Part shown: positions 1 through 5,833 of the stretch, in pieces | Numbering within the stretch: position 1 is the first letter of the stretch | How the letters are laid out: the number at the start of each line of letters is the position of its first letter | Assembly (NCBI GenBank): GCA_030648815.1 | Contig: JAUSHA010000019.1 | Span: 1-8,061 of the forward strand | Reading direction: 5' to 3' | Length of the DNA stretch: 8,061 bases | From: a bacterium | Lineage (GTDB): Bacteria > Patescibacteriota > Minisyncoccia > Minisyncoccales > MHMH01 | Notes under the pieces: model-generated | What the model saw: only the letters and a program-made list of their open reading frames with translations | The model's database searches: none | What the model was told of the DNA's origin: nothing | Position numbers and translations under genes: made by a program

Positions 1-26
1 ACAGTTTTTGACAAATGTTTACGTGA

Positions 27-72
27 ATGTTTAACGTTAAAGGTTAACGGCGCAACCTTTAACGTTAAACAT
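27..72. repeat. Perfect 19-bp inverted repeat (nested palindrome, TTTAACGTTAAA family)
   Basis: Left arm 27-45 (ATGTTTAACGTTAAAGGTT) and right arm 54-72 are exact reverse complements around an 8-base loop (46-53). Each arm also contains the self-complementary 12-mer TTTAACGTTAAA (30-41 and 58-69), so either arm can fold alone. No T-run follows on either strand, so it is not a typical intrinsic terminator. The same 12-mer recurs in the large stem-loop at 7334-7410, suggesting a repeat family. Whether it acts as a protein-binding site, RNA stabiliser or small mobile palindrome cannot be told from the sequence. Confidence 0.85.
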
Positions 73-93
73 CAGTCCTCCCAAGATAGTTAA

Positions 94-118
94 GGCCTGT
101 ACCATTACAGTACAGGCC
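94..118 (-). terminator. Stem-loop downstream of the 33-residue peptide; possible weak terminator
   Basis: GGCCTGTAC (94-102) pairs perfectly with GTACAGGCC (110-118) around a 7-base loop. On the minus strand it begins 8 bases after the stop codon at 127-129 and is followed by TTAACTATCTT, which is T-rich but not a continuous run. A weak terminator or 3'-end stabilising hairpin for the gatB-side transcript is plausible; the stem is certain, the role is not. Confidence 0.45.
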
Positions 119-126
119 ATTACCAC

Positions 127-228
127 CTACTTACTACATCTCAGGCAATTCTGCCCTTGATCAACCACTGCGCCACACTCACAACGAACGCCCATATTAG
201 AATTTTTTGGTTGAATCTTTTTTTTCAA
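127..228 (-). CDS. Small Cys4 zinc-ribbon-like peptide, 33 aa, unidentified
   Basis: This short reading frame starts at a TTG (226-228) that lies 4 bases after a strong Shine-Dalgarno sequence (AAAGGAGG, minus strand, within 231-240) and ends at TAG (127-129). The product has a basic, Lys/Asn-rich N-terminus (residues 1-15) followed by a compact cysteine module: C16-x-C18, then C28-x-x-C31. That is a CxC/CxxC arrangement typical of treble-clef or zinc-ribbon knuckles. There is no signal peptide or membrane segment. It lies 57 bases downstream of gatB on the same strand and is followed by a stem-loop, so it is probably the last gene of the gatB transcript. An ATG at 193-195 would give a 22-residue form but has no ribosome binding site. 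The ribosome binding site and cysteine spacing argue for a real gene; function is unknown. Confidence 0.55.
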   Translation of the reverse strand: MKKKIQPKNSNMGVRCECGAVVDQGQNCLRCSK

Positions 229-230
229 GC

Positions 231-240
231 CTCCTCCTTT
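231..240 (-). promoter_or_regulatory. Ribosome binding site of the 33-aa peptide gene
   Basis: On the minus strand this reads AAAGGAGGAG, followed by GC and the TTG start at 226-228. It is one of the strongest Shine-Dalgarno matches in the window and is the main reason for calling a gene with a TTG start here. Confidence 0.6.
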
Positions 241-285
241 CTTTTTTATTTGAGATTTTTATAATTACAGCTACATTGTAGCATG

Positions 286-1695
286 CTACTTCAACTTTGT
301 CAATAGCATCTGGCGGACTGCCTGCGGGCTGGCTTTGCCGTGGCTTTTGACCATGACCTGCCCTACCAAAAATTGCAAAGCGTTTTCTTTGCCATTTTTA
401 AAATCTTCGGCCGGTTTAGGGTTTTGAAAGATTACTTCTTTAACTATATTTTCTATTTCCGATTCATCGGTAATTTGAGCCAGTCCTTTTTCTTCAATAA
501 TATGGCTCGGATCGCCTCCCTTGGCAAACATTTCAGTCAAAACAAGTTTGGCAATTTTGCTGGAAATCTTGCCTTCGTGAATTAGTGCGATAAAATCCGC
601 AAAGTTTTCCGGAGTTATAAGAAAGTCCTCCCCAAAAACTCCACTGCCTTTCAATAAACCTTGCAAGTCAGAAATTAAATAATTGGAAGTCAATTTAACG
701 AGATGCGAAAGATCGGTTTGTGAAAGCTTGGGCTCTAACTCGGAAATCACTTTTTCAAAATATTCTCCGAGGTCCTTATTTCTGGTAAACATATCTATCG
801 CGCTGGCTTCTAAACCGTATTCCGTTTTAAACCTTTCTCTTCTTTGTTGGGGTATTTCGGGAATCTCCGCTTGAATTTTTTTAATATCGTCATTTGTAAA
901 ACGCAAGGGCGGCAAATCCGGCTCCGGGAAATATCTGTAGTCCTTGGCTTCTTCTTTCATTCTTTGACTGAAAGTCTTGCCCTTAATGTCATCCCAACCG
1001 CGGGTTTCCAGAACCGCCTTTTCTTCTTTTTGCCTTTTAATTTCGTAGTTGATGGCTCCTTCAACCGCCTTGAAAGAATTAAGGTTTTTTACTTCCACTT
1101 TAGCTCCGCCTTTTAGAGAAATGTTAACTTCTACGCGCATTTCGCCTTTTTCCATATCCGCACTGGAAACTCCCAGATATCGGAAAATTAATTGCAGTTC
1201 CTCGGCGAATCGGCGAGCCTCTTCGGCTGAAGTCAGGTCTGGCTCTGTTACTAATTCCATCAGAGGGACTCCCGCCCGATTAAAATCAATCAAAGAGTAA
1301 TCGGCGCCTTTAGGATGAACCAATCTTCCGGTATCTTCTTCAAGATGCACCCGGCGAATTCTTATTCCGTTTAAAGTCCCCTCCAAGCAAAGGGGTTTGT
1401 CATACTGCGATATCTGATAGCCTTTTGGCAAATCGGGATAAAAATAGTTTTTCCTATCAAATTTTGAATATTCAGGGATCTGGCAACCCAAAGCCAAGCC
1501 GGTTTTAATAACCATCTTAACTGCGTCTCCGTTGATTACCGGCAAAACGCCGGGATGTCCCAAGCAAACGGGACAAACATTAACATTGGGATGCCTTTCT
1601 AAGGAATCGTTGAGACAATCGCAAAACATCTTGCTTTTTGTCTTCAATTCAACATGAATTTCCAAGCCAATGACGGGTTGCTGATTGTTTTTCAT
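286..1695 (-). CDS. gatB: Aspartyl/glutamyl-tRNA(Asn/Gln) amidotransferase subunit B
   Basis: GatB is the tRNA-binding, kinase-like subunit of the GatCAB complex, which amidates Glu-tRNA(Gln) and/or Asp-tRNA(Asn) in the cytoplasm using ammonia from GatA. The 469-residue length is normal. Visible landmarks are the N-terminal [10 protein letters not shown] (8-17), the zinc motif C25-x-C27 with C41-x-x-C44, [18 protein letters not shown] (79-96), HLEEDTGR (117-124), the family signature [13 protein letters not shown] (136-148), [11 protein letters not shown] (253-263), and a C-terminal YqeY-like tail ending with the conserved GKASPQ stretch (453-458). The ATG at 1693-1695 gives the expected N-terminus. 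There is no Shine-Dalgarno sequence before it; the 26-base gap to the divergent gene is AT-rich, so the mRNA probably has a very short or no leader. gatA and gatC are not in the window. Identity is secure. Confidence 0.97.
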   Translation of the reverse strand: MKNNQQPVIGLEIHVELKTKSKMFCDCLNDSLERHPNVNVCPVCLGHPGVLPVINGDAVKMVIKTGLALGCQIPEYSKFDRKNYFYPDLPKGYQISQYDKPLCLEGTLNGIRIRRVHLEEDTGRLVHPKGADYSLIDFNRAGVPLMELVTEPDLTSAEEARRFAEELQLIFRYLGVSSADMEKGEMRVEVNISLKGGAKVEVKNLNSFKAVEGAINYEIKRQKEEKAVLETRGWDDIKGKTFSQRMKEEAKDYRYFPEPDLPPLRFTNDDIKKIQAEIPEIPQQRRERFKTEYGLEASAIDMFTRNKDLGEYFEKVISELEPKLSQTDLSHLVKLTSNYLISDLQGLLKGSGVFGEDFLITPENFADFIALIHEGKISSKIAKLVLTEMFAKGGDPSHIIEEKGLAQITDESEIENIVKEVIFQNPKPAEDFKNGKENALQFLVGQVMVKSHGKASPQAVRQMLLTKLK

Positions 1696-1721
1696 GTGGT
1701 ATTATTAGATAATATAACATT
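1696..1721. promoter_or_regulatory. Compact divergent promoter region between gatB and the 345-aa gene
   Basis: Only 26 bases separate the two divergent start codons, and the segment is almost all A/T. On the plus strand GATAAT (1708-1713) is a 5/6 match to a -10 box and would place transcription start about at the ATG at 1722. On the minus strand TATTAT (1714 to 1709) is a 5/6 match, giving a leader of about 7 bases before the gatB ATG. Neither start has a Shine-Dalgarno sequence. Any -35 elements must lie inside the opposite coding region. The -10 assignments are by eye. Confidence 0.4.
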
Positions 1722-2759
1722 ATGCTGATAATTACCACCGGCATTTCCGGTTGCGGGAGAAAGGAATTTCTCTCTTTGCTCGAAAAATTTTCCAAGGGCC
1801 ATAAAAAATCGGTCAAGATTTACAATGTCGGCCAGATGATTTTTGAACAAGCGGAAAAGATCGGCATTACCCTCACTGCCGAAAATGTGCTCAACGCCAA
1901 CCCCCATGTATTAAATTCTTTAAGGAGCGCGGTTTTTGAAACCATCCTGGGCACTTTAAAAAAGGATGTGAAAATATACGATGCCGTCTTTATCAACATC
2001 CACGCTTTCTTCTTGTGGAGAAAAATATTCGTTAAGGCCTACGACCGATTTTATCCGGCGCAATTCAATGCCGATGTCTTCATAACTTTTATGGACGACG
2101 CCAATGATATCAAGAGAAGTCTGGATAAAAAGCCGCAATGGAAGCCGGAAAAATTAACCATAGAAGAAATATTATTATGGCAGAATATTGAGGTGGAAGT
2201 CACTTCATCCTGGGCAGATATGAATTTAAAGCCCTTCTATGTAATCCCGTCAAAACAGCCGGTTTCCAGCCTTTACCGCTTGATTTTTTGCCCCGAACAG
2301 GAGCCCGTCTATATCAGTATGCCGATAACCCATCTGCGGGAAAAGAAAATGCAGTTAAGGGTGGATAAATTTATTGAAGAATTAAACAGATATTTTATCG
2401 TTTTTGACCCGAGAATAGTTGAGCTGGGATCAAAGCCGGCTATAATCAAATTCGGCAAAAAGGCAGTGCAAAATGACGTCTTTTACACTCAAGTGGTCAA
2501 TCGCGATCTTTACTGGTTTGTAAAACAGAGTAAAAAAGTCATCGCTTTCTTCCCGAAAGTCGTTTCTTCCCCTGGGGTGATCAATGAGCTTAGAGAAGCC
2601 CATGAAACAAATAAGACCGTCTGGGTGATACACCCAGGCGGTCAAGGAAGTCCCTTTATCACTTACTTTTGCGATAAGGTCTTTGACAATGAAAAAGATT
2701 TTTTCACTTTTTTGAAAAAAAGCTACAAACCGTTTAAAGATCACTTCTTAGTAGCTTGA
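1722..2759 (+). CDS. Two-domain protein: AdkA-like P-loop domain fused to nucleoside deoxyribosyltransferase/dNMP glycosidase-like domain (345 aa)
   Basis: I know no gene name for this protein. Residues 1-190 resemble archaeal-type adenylate kinase: a P-loop-like GISGCGRK (7-14), YNVGQMIFEQA (34-44, like the NFGDVM segment), INIHAFF (91-97) in the position of the DTHA motif, and VFITFMDD (119-126). The Walker A residues Lys-Thr/Ser are replaced by R13-K14, so phosphoryl transfer is doubtful. Residues about 195-345 resemble the nucleoside 2-deoxyribosyltransferase/DNPH1 (Rcl) fold: VYISMPIT (196-203), NRDLYW (260-265) and SSPGVINELREA (282-293). D262 and E289 fall where the catalytic Asp and Glu of dNMP N-glycosidases lie. 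No signal peptide or membrane segment is seen. It is transcribed alone, with no Shine-Dalgarno sequence before the ATG, and overlaps deoC tail to tail by 12 bases. Domain assignments are by eye from motifs; the reaction is inferred. Confidence 0.72.
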   Translation: MLIITTGISGCGRKEFLSLLEKFSKGHKKSVKIYNVGQMIFEQAEKIGITLTAENVLNANPHVLNSLRSAVFETILGTLKKDVKIYDAVFINIHAFFLWRKIFVKAYDRFYPAQFNADVFITFMDDANDIKRSLDKKPQWKPEKLTIEEILLWQNIEVEVTSSWADMNLKPFYVIPSKQPVSSLYRLIFCPEQEPVYISMPITHLREKKMQLRVDKFIEELNRYFIVFDPRIVELGSKPAIIKFGKKAVQNDVFYTQVVNRDLYWFVKQSKKVIAFFPKVVSSPGVINELREAHETNKTVWVIHPGGQGSPFITYFCDKVFDNEKDFFTFLKKSYKPFKDHFLVA

Positions 2760-3413
2760 TCTTGCCTCGGTTCCTTTAATAATCTCTACTCCGGAACTTG
2801 TACCGATAATGGTGGCTCCCGCCTCAACAATCTTTTTGGCGTCATTCATATTTTTCACGCCACCGGCGGCTTTAATCGGAAAATCGGGACCGACTGCCTC
2901 TCTGATTATTTTTACATGTCTGATTTTTGTTTCAATATCAACTTTGGGATCCATGCCGGTTGAAGTTTTAACGCAGTAGCATCCGGCCTCTTTAGCCATT
3001 AAGCTAACTTTGCTGATTTCATCGTCAGTCAAATAGCCGGTTTCAATGATAATCTTAACCGGCAATATCTTGGCCAGGGCTTTTAAATCCTTTGAAACTT
3101 GCCCGTAATCCCCTGCCTTGAAGTTACTGATATCCAAAACCGGATCAATTTCATCCGCTCCGTCTTTTTTGGCTCGTTCGGCCTGGAAAACCCTCACCTC
3201 TGTCGGAGATCCGCCAATCGGCCAGTCAATTACCGTAACCACTTTTATATCCGTACCCTTCAACTCTTCCTTGGCAAATTTGACCCATCTTGAATTAACG
3301 CAAACGCTTCGGAAACCGTATTCCTTGGCTTCCTGGCAAGTTTTCCTGATGCTCTCGGCCGTGGCATCCGCCCTCAAATTAGTATGGTCTATTAACTTTG
3401 CTATATTTTCCAT
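2748..3413 (-). CDS. deoC: Deoxyribose-phosphate aldolase
   Basis: DeoC cleaves 2-deoxy-D-ribose 5-phosphate to glyceraldehyde 3-phosphate and acetaldehyde, the last step of deoxynucleoside breakdown, in the cytoplasm. The 221-residue protein is a class I aldolase TIM barrel of normal length. It has the LIDHTNLR start (7-14), GADEIDPVLD (85-94, with D90 matching the catalytic aspartate), the Schiff-base lysine K149 in CVKTSTG (147-153), the second active-site lysine K181 in IKAAGGV (180-186), and the phosphate-binding IGTSSGVEI (203-211). The ATG at 3411-3413 is preceded by AGGAGGAG (3417-3424) and by a near-consensus promoter, so it is its own transcription unit. The stop overlaps the 3' end of the convergent 345-aa gene. 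No partner enzymes (DeoA, DeoB, DeoD) are in the window, which makes the NDT-like neighbour the nearest candidate source of substrate. Confidence 0.96.
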   Translation of the reverse strand: MENIAKLIDHTNLRADATAESIRKTCQEAKEYGFRSVCVNSRWVKFAKEELKGTDIKVVTVIDWPIGGSPTEVRVFQAERAKKDGADEIDPVLDISNFKAGDYGQVSKDLKALAKILPVKIIIETGYLTDDEISKVSLMAKEAGCYCVKTSTGMDPKVDIETKIRHVKIIREAVGPDFPIKAAGGVKNMNDAKKIVEAGATIIGTSSGVEIIKGTEARSSY

Positions 3414-3416
3414 ATT

Positions 3417-3460
3417 CTCCTCCTATCCGTATTATAACACTTCGACCGGCTCAGTGTAAA
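3417..3460 (-). promoter_or_regulatory. deoC promoter and ribosome binding site
   Basis: On the minus strand TTTACA (3460 to 3455, 5/6 match to a -35 box) is separated by 18 bases from a perfect TATAAT (3436 to 3431). Transcription should start near 3424, at the edge of the Shine-Dalgarno sequence AGGAGGAG (3424 to 3417), which sits 3 bases before the deoC ATG. The mRNA leader would be only about 11-14 bases. The -35 box begins 2 bases beyond the T-run of the thyX terminator. Confidence 0.75.
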
Positions 3461-3461
3461 C

Positions 3462-3489
3462 AAAAAGCTCCCGAAAAATCGAGAGCTTT
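3462..3489 (-). terminator. Intrinsic terminator of the tmk-thyX operon
   Basis: On the minus strand AAAGCTCTCGA (3489 to 3479) pairs with TCGGGAGCTTT (3474 to 3464): 11 base pairs including one G-U pair, with a TTTT loop, then a run of T (to 3462). It starts 7 bases after the thyX stop. Stem, loop and T-run fit a Rho-independent terminator, and it insulates thyX from the deoC promoter directly behind it. Confidence 0.85.
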
Positions 3490-3496
3490 ATCTTTG

Positions 3497-4864
3497 TTAG
3501 ATTTTCTTCTTTTTATAATATCCGCAATCGCGAATTTCTGGACAATAACCATAAGTAATGCACTGCGGCTCCGACCATCTGCCGATAGCCGGAATTTCTT
3601 TTTTTATACAATCTGCCATCTGCCGAGCTATCCTCATAATTTCGCCTTGAGCCTCAACGCAAGTCCTCTTGCCGATAGAATGGAGGGCATTCCAGCCGTT
3701 AATGTGAATCCAGTCGTAAACTCTGACCGAATGCGGTATGACTCCGATAGCTTCTGATCTGGGTATCCCTGAATTTTTTAAAAATTTATAGAGATTCAAC
3801 ATATTTAAATGTTGCTCGCGGTAAAGATTAAGCAAATCGGAGCTCTTTATCGATAGTGGTACCAGCATATTATCATGAAAACCATCTAATACATACCTGG
3901 GTAGGGCATCGTATATTGGCTGAACTGATTGGTCCCAAGTCCTCTGTCTGATAGCCTGATGGAAACAAGCTAAGGACATTGAGGCCAAGAATTCAAAATG
4001 AATATGCTTCAGATTCGCCAACTCCGCCTCATCTTTTTCCTTGATTGCTCTCTCTATTCTTTCTTCAGAAATAGTTAAATAACGGAAATAACCGCGATCA
4101 TTGCTTAAAAAGACGGGCTCGCTCATTTTTTCTCCCATGCCGGATCGCTCTCTAATTAACTCTTCCATGGTTTCATTATGAGAAGCGTAAATTTGGGCCG
4201 AGGGATACCAAGCCAATGTCTCGTGATTAAATCTGAAATCTTCAAACAAATAAGGCGCCAAATTGCTAGCCTGGGCTATCATCTCATCCACCACCGCCAT
4301 AACAATCGAGGGTGCCTCTACTTTGGGCGAATGAGTCATCTTCCATAAATGGCATAATTCGCGGGCGTTGCCTAAAGTTTGGATGTTGGTTCTGGTGTAT
4401 AGGGGCAGAATATATCTTGCGTCCTCATCGGGAATACCGGCTTTGGACATTTTCTCGTAAAGACGGAATGATGCCGATAAAATTTCTTCCGCCTTTTTTC
4501 CATATGCGGAATTCACTATTATTTCCGGTAAATGGAATCCTCTACTGGCCTTGGCTCTTCTTAATGACTGCTGAAGATGGGCTAAGTATTGCGGCTGGCA
4601 AAGCTGAAGCGTTGCCGCCCTGGGCAAATTCTCTATACTGAAAACAAAACAATTCTGATCTCCGACCGAACCGTGGCCGCGGCCAAAACTGTTCTTTAAA
4701 ACGGCTCGTTCTTTCTTGGCTCTCTCCTCTGCCGGAAGAGCCGAGAGGTCGCCGATTAATCCATCTGAAGATTTTTCTTCAAAACATCCCAGTGCCCCGG
4801 CCGTAGAAAGCAACTGGGGGTTTTCCGTAACCCCGATTATTTTCACCTGAAAATCTTTTCCCAC
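3497..4864 (-). CDS. thyX: Tandem-domain ThyX-like flavin-dependent thymidylate synthase (455 aa)
   Basis: ThyX makes dTMP from dUMP using FAD, NAD(P)H and methylene-tetrahydrofolate. Ordinary ThyX has about 220-250 residues; this protein is double length and reads as two ThyX domains in a row. Half 1 (about 1-200) has GHGSVGDQ (63-70), S100-L-R102 and DARYILPLYTRT (148-159), but the RHR of RHRx7S reads Q90-P-Q92. Half 2 (about 250-430) has HQAIRQRTWDQS (302-313), with RQR at 306-308 in the RHR position, and RTCVEAQGEI (400-409), matching the C-terminal R...AQxEI segment, but the second Ser-x-Arg is lost. The tail carries C435, C441 and C447. The start is GTG (4862-4864), chosen because AAAGGAGG lies 6 bases upstream; tmk ends 13 bases away, so the two are co-transcribed. 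A terminator follows. The family is clear; activity as thymidylate synthase is likely because no ThyA is seen, but is inferred. Confidence 0.88.
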   Translation of the reverse strand: MGKDFQVKIIGVTENPQLLSTAGALGCFEEKSSDGLIGDLSALPAEERAKKERAVLKNSFGRGHGSVGDQNCFVFSIENLPRAATLQLCQPQYLAHLQQSLRRAKASRGFHLPEIIVNSAYGKKAEEILSASFRLYEKMSKAGIPDEDARYILPLYTRTNIQTLGNARELCHLWKMTHSPKVEAPSIVMAVVDEMIAQASNLAPYLFEDFRFNHETLAWYPSAQIYASHNETMEELIRERSGMGEKMSEPVFLSNDRGYFRYLTISEERIERAIKEKDEAELANLKHIHFEFLASMSLACFHQAIRQRTWDQSVQPIYDALPRYVLDGFHDNMLVPLSIKSSDLLNLYREQHLNMLNLYKFLKNSGIPRSEAIGVIPHSVRVYDWIHINGWNALHSIGKRTCVEAQGEIMRIARQMADCIKKEIPAIGRWSEPQCITYGYCPEIRDCGYYKKKKI

Positions 4865-4870
4865 TTATCG

Positions 4871-4877
4871 CCTCCTT
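4871..4877 (-). promoter_or_regulatory. Ribosome binding site that fixes the thyX GTG start
   Basis: The minus strand reads AAGGAGG directly behind the tmk TAA stop (4878-4880), then CGATAA, then GTG (4864-4862). The six-base spacing is ideal and supports the GTG start over later in-frame codons. Confidence 0.75.
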
Positions 4878-5513
4878 TTAGATATTCAGTTTTGAATGTA
4901 CCAGATTTTTTATTTCCTCAAACACCTCCTCGACGAGTCTTTCGCCATCTATAATATAGACATTCTCAAATCTCTTGGCAAGCTTTTCATAATTCTGCCA
5001 AACTCTTGCCAGAGACTCTTCTTTCTCAAAAAGTTCAATGTGAAAACGGTCCCCTTTTATTCTTTCAAGGCAAGTTTTAGGAGAAACCTTAATTAAAAAA
5101 GTAATGTCGGGCAAAATAAAGGGTTTATTGATTTCTATTAACCATTCCATATCCTCCACCTCCAATCCGCCGAAAGCGACGGTTGATAAAAAATACCGAT
5201 CGGTGATTACCGTCGCGCCATTTTCCAGCAAGGGAATAATTTCCTTTTCCAGGTGGTGAGCCCTGTCAGCCGAAAAAAGAAGCTGAAGGCATTCGGGCTG
5301 GGTTTTCCAATCGCCCGTTAATTGGCCCCGAATGAGGCCCCCCACGATGTTGTTGGTGGGCTCCTTGGTCAGATGGGCCGATGGCCTGCCTAAAACAAAT
5401 TTTTCTTGGCTTTCGTTCAAAAAACTCCGCAGTTTGCTTGCCTGGGTGGTGGAACCCGAACCGTCCAATCCCTCAAAGGCGATGAATTTTCCCTGATAAG
5501 GATTTTTAATCAT
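4878..5513 (-). CDS. tmk: Thymidylate (dTMP) kinase with atypical Walker A motif
   Basis: Tmk phosphorylates dTMP to dTDP with ATP in the cytoplasm. The 211-residue protein has the family layout: FEGLDGSGSTT (13-23) as P-loop, TKEP (49-52), LLFSADRAHHL (78-88), TDRYFLSTVAFGG (104-116, the DRY motif with D105 and R106), a lid-like segment around RIKGDRF (151-157), and a C-terminal helix. The oddity is the P-loop: the Walker A lysine of GxxxxGK(S/T) is S21, encoded TCC, so no single base error turns it back into a lysine codon. The gene starts at ATG 5511-5513 without a Shine-Dalgarno sequence. The AT-rich TAATGTAAAAT just upstream may serve as a -10 region for a nearly leaderless mRNA. A terminator lies upstream, so tmk and thyX form a two-gene operon. 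The fold assignment is strong; catalysis with a serine in the P-loop is unproven from sequence. Confidence 0.92.
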   Translation of the reverse strand: MIKNPYQGKFIAFEGLDGSGSTTQASKLRSFLNESQEKFVLGRPSAHLTKEPTNNIVGGLIRGQLTGDWKTQPECLQLLFSADRAHHLEKEIIPLLENGATVITDRYFLSTVAFGGLEVEDMEWLIEINKPFILPDITFLIKVSPKTCLERIKGDRFHIELFEKEESLARVWQNYEKLAKRFENVYIIDGERLVEEVFEEIKNLVHSKLNI

Positions 5514-5539
5514 GTTATTTTACATTACCACGCCGCCGG

Positions 5540-5575
5540 AAAAAATAAAAAGGAGCCGGTTGATTCAGCTCCTTT
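5540..5575 (-). terminator. Intrinsic terminator after the 83-aa gene
   Basis: On the minus strand AAAGGAGCTG (5575 to 5566) pairs with CGGCTCCTTT (5558 to 5549), ten base pairs with one G-U pair and a 7-base loop, followed by TTATTTTTT (5548 to 5540). It begins 6 bases after the stop of the 83-aa gene and separates that transcript from tmk-thyX. Confidence 0.88.
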
Positions 5576-5581
5576 GCCTTT

Positions 5582-5833
5582 TTAAACGACCACTTTTAGT
5601 TTCGTCCCCTTCTTAACATCATAACGGCTGACCAAATTTTTACCTTCCAGTATTGCCCAAACTCTGCCTTTGGTATCCTTGATTATCGCTACTTCCGGCT
5701 GAACCATATGGCTCCCGATTCCGAGAACTTTAGCGACTTTGATATTATAAACACCGGGTTTTTGATCTTTCACTAAAGAAAGCAATTCGGCGAATTTCTT
5801 GCGCTGTGCATCAATAAAGTCCGGTTGAACCAT
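5582..5833 (-). CDS. Hypothetical protein, 83 aa, in the dTMP block
   Basis: I do not recognise this family. The N-terminal third (about 6-25) looks like a charged amphipathic helix. From residue 28 on, alternating hydrophobic stretches suggest a small beta-rich fold: VYNIKVAKVLGI (28-39), EVAIIKDT (47-54), VWAILEG (58-64) and KLKVVV (78-83). There are no cysteines, signal peptide or membrane segment. The ATG at 5831-5833 lies inside the end of the dUTPase gene, overlapping it by 23 bases in another frame. A purine-rich GGGGGA about 9 bases upstream could serve as a weak ribosome binding site, and translational coupling to dut is likely. The shape hints at a small beta-barrel or nucleic-acid or ligand-binding domain, but nothing decisive is visible. 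A strong terminator follows. That it is a real gene is supported by the overlap, the terminator placement and normal composition. Confidence 0.75.
   Translation of the reverse strand: MVQPDFIDAQRKKFAELLSLVKDQKPGVYNIKVAKVLGIGSHMVQPEVAIIKDTKGRVWAILEGKNLVSRYDVKKGTKLKVVV

Noticed and set aside
8..30. TTGACA at 8-13 as a plus-strand -35 box
   Set aside because: No -10-like hexamer at a 16-18 base distance; the following bases belong to the inverted repeat, and no plus-strand gene follows.
270..289. Overlapping short palindromes around the gatB stop (GCTAC/GTAGC) as a terminator
   Set aside because: Stems are only 5-6 bp and are not followed by a T-run on the minus strand; transcription probably continues into the 33-aa gene.
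844..1300. Plus-strand open frames inside gatB
   Set aside because: They lie antisense to a strongly conserved gatB segment, show no family features and have no ribosome binding site.
2430..2744. 104-residue minus-strand frame inside the 345-aa gene
   Set aside because: It is antisense to the conserved NDT-like motifs, which explain the sequence better; no Shine-Dalgarno sequence or recognisable domain.
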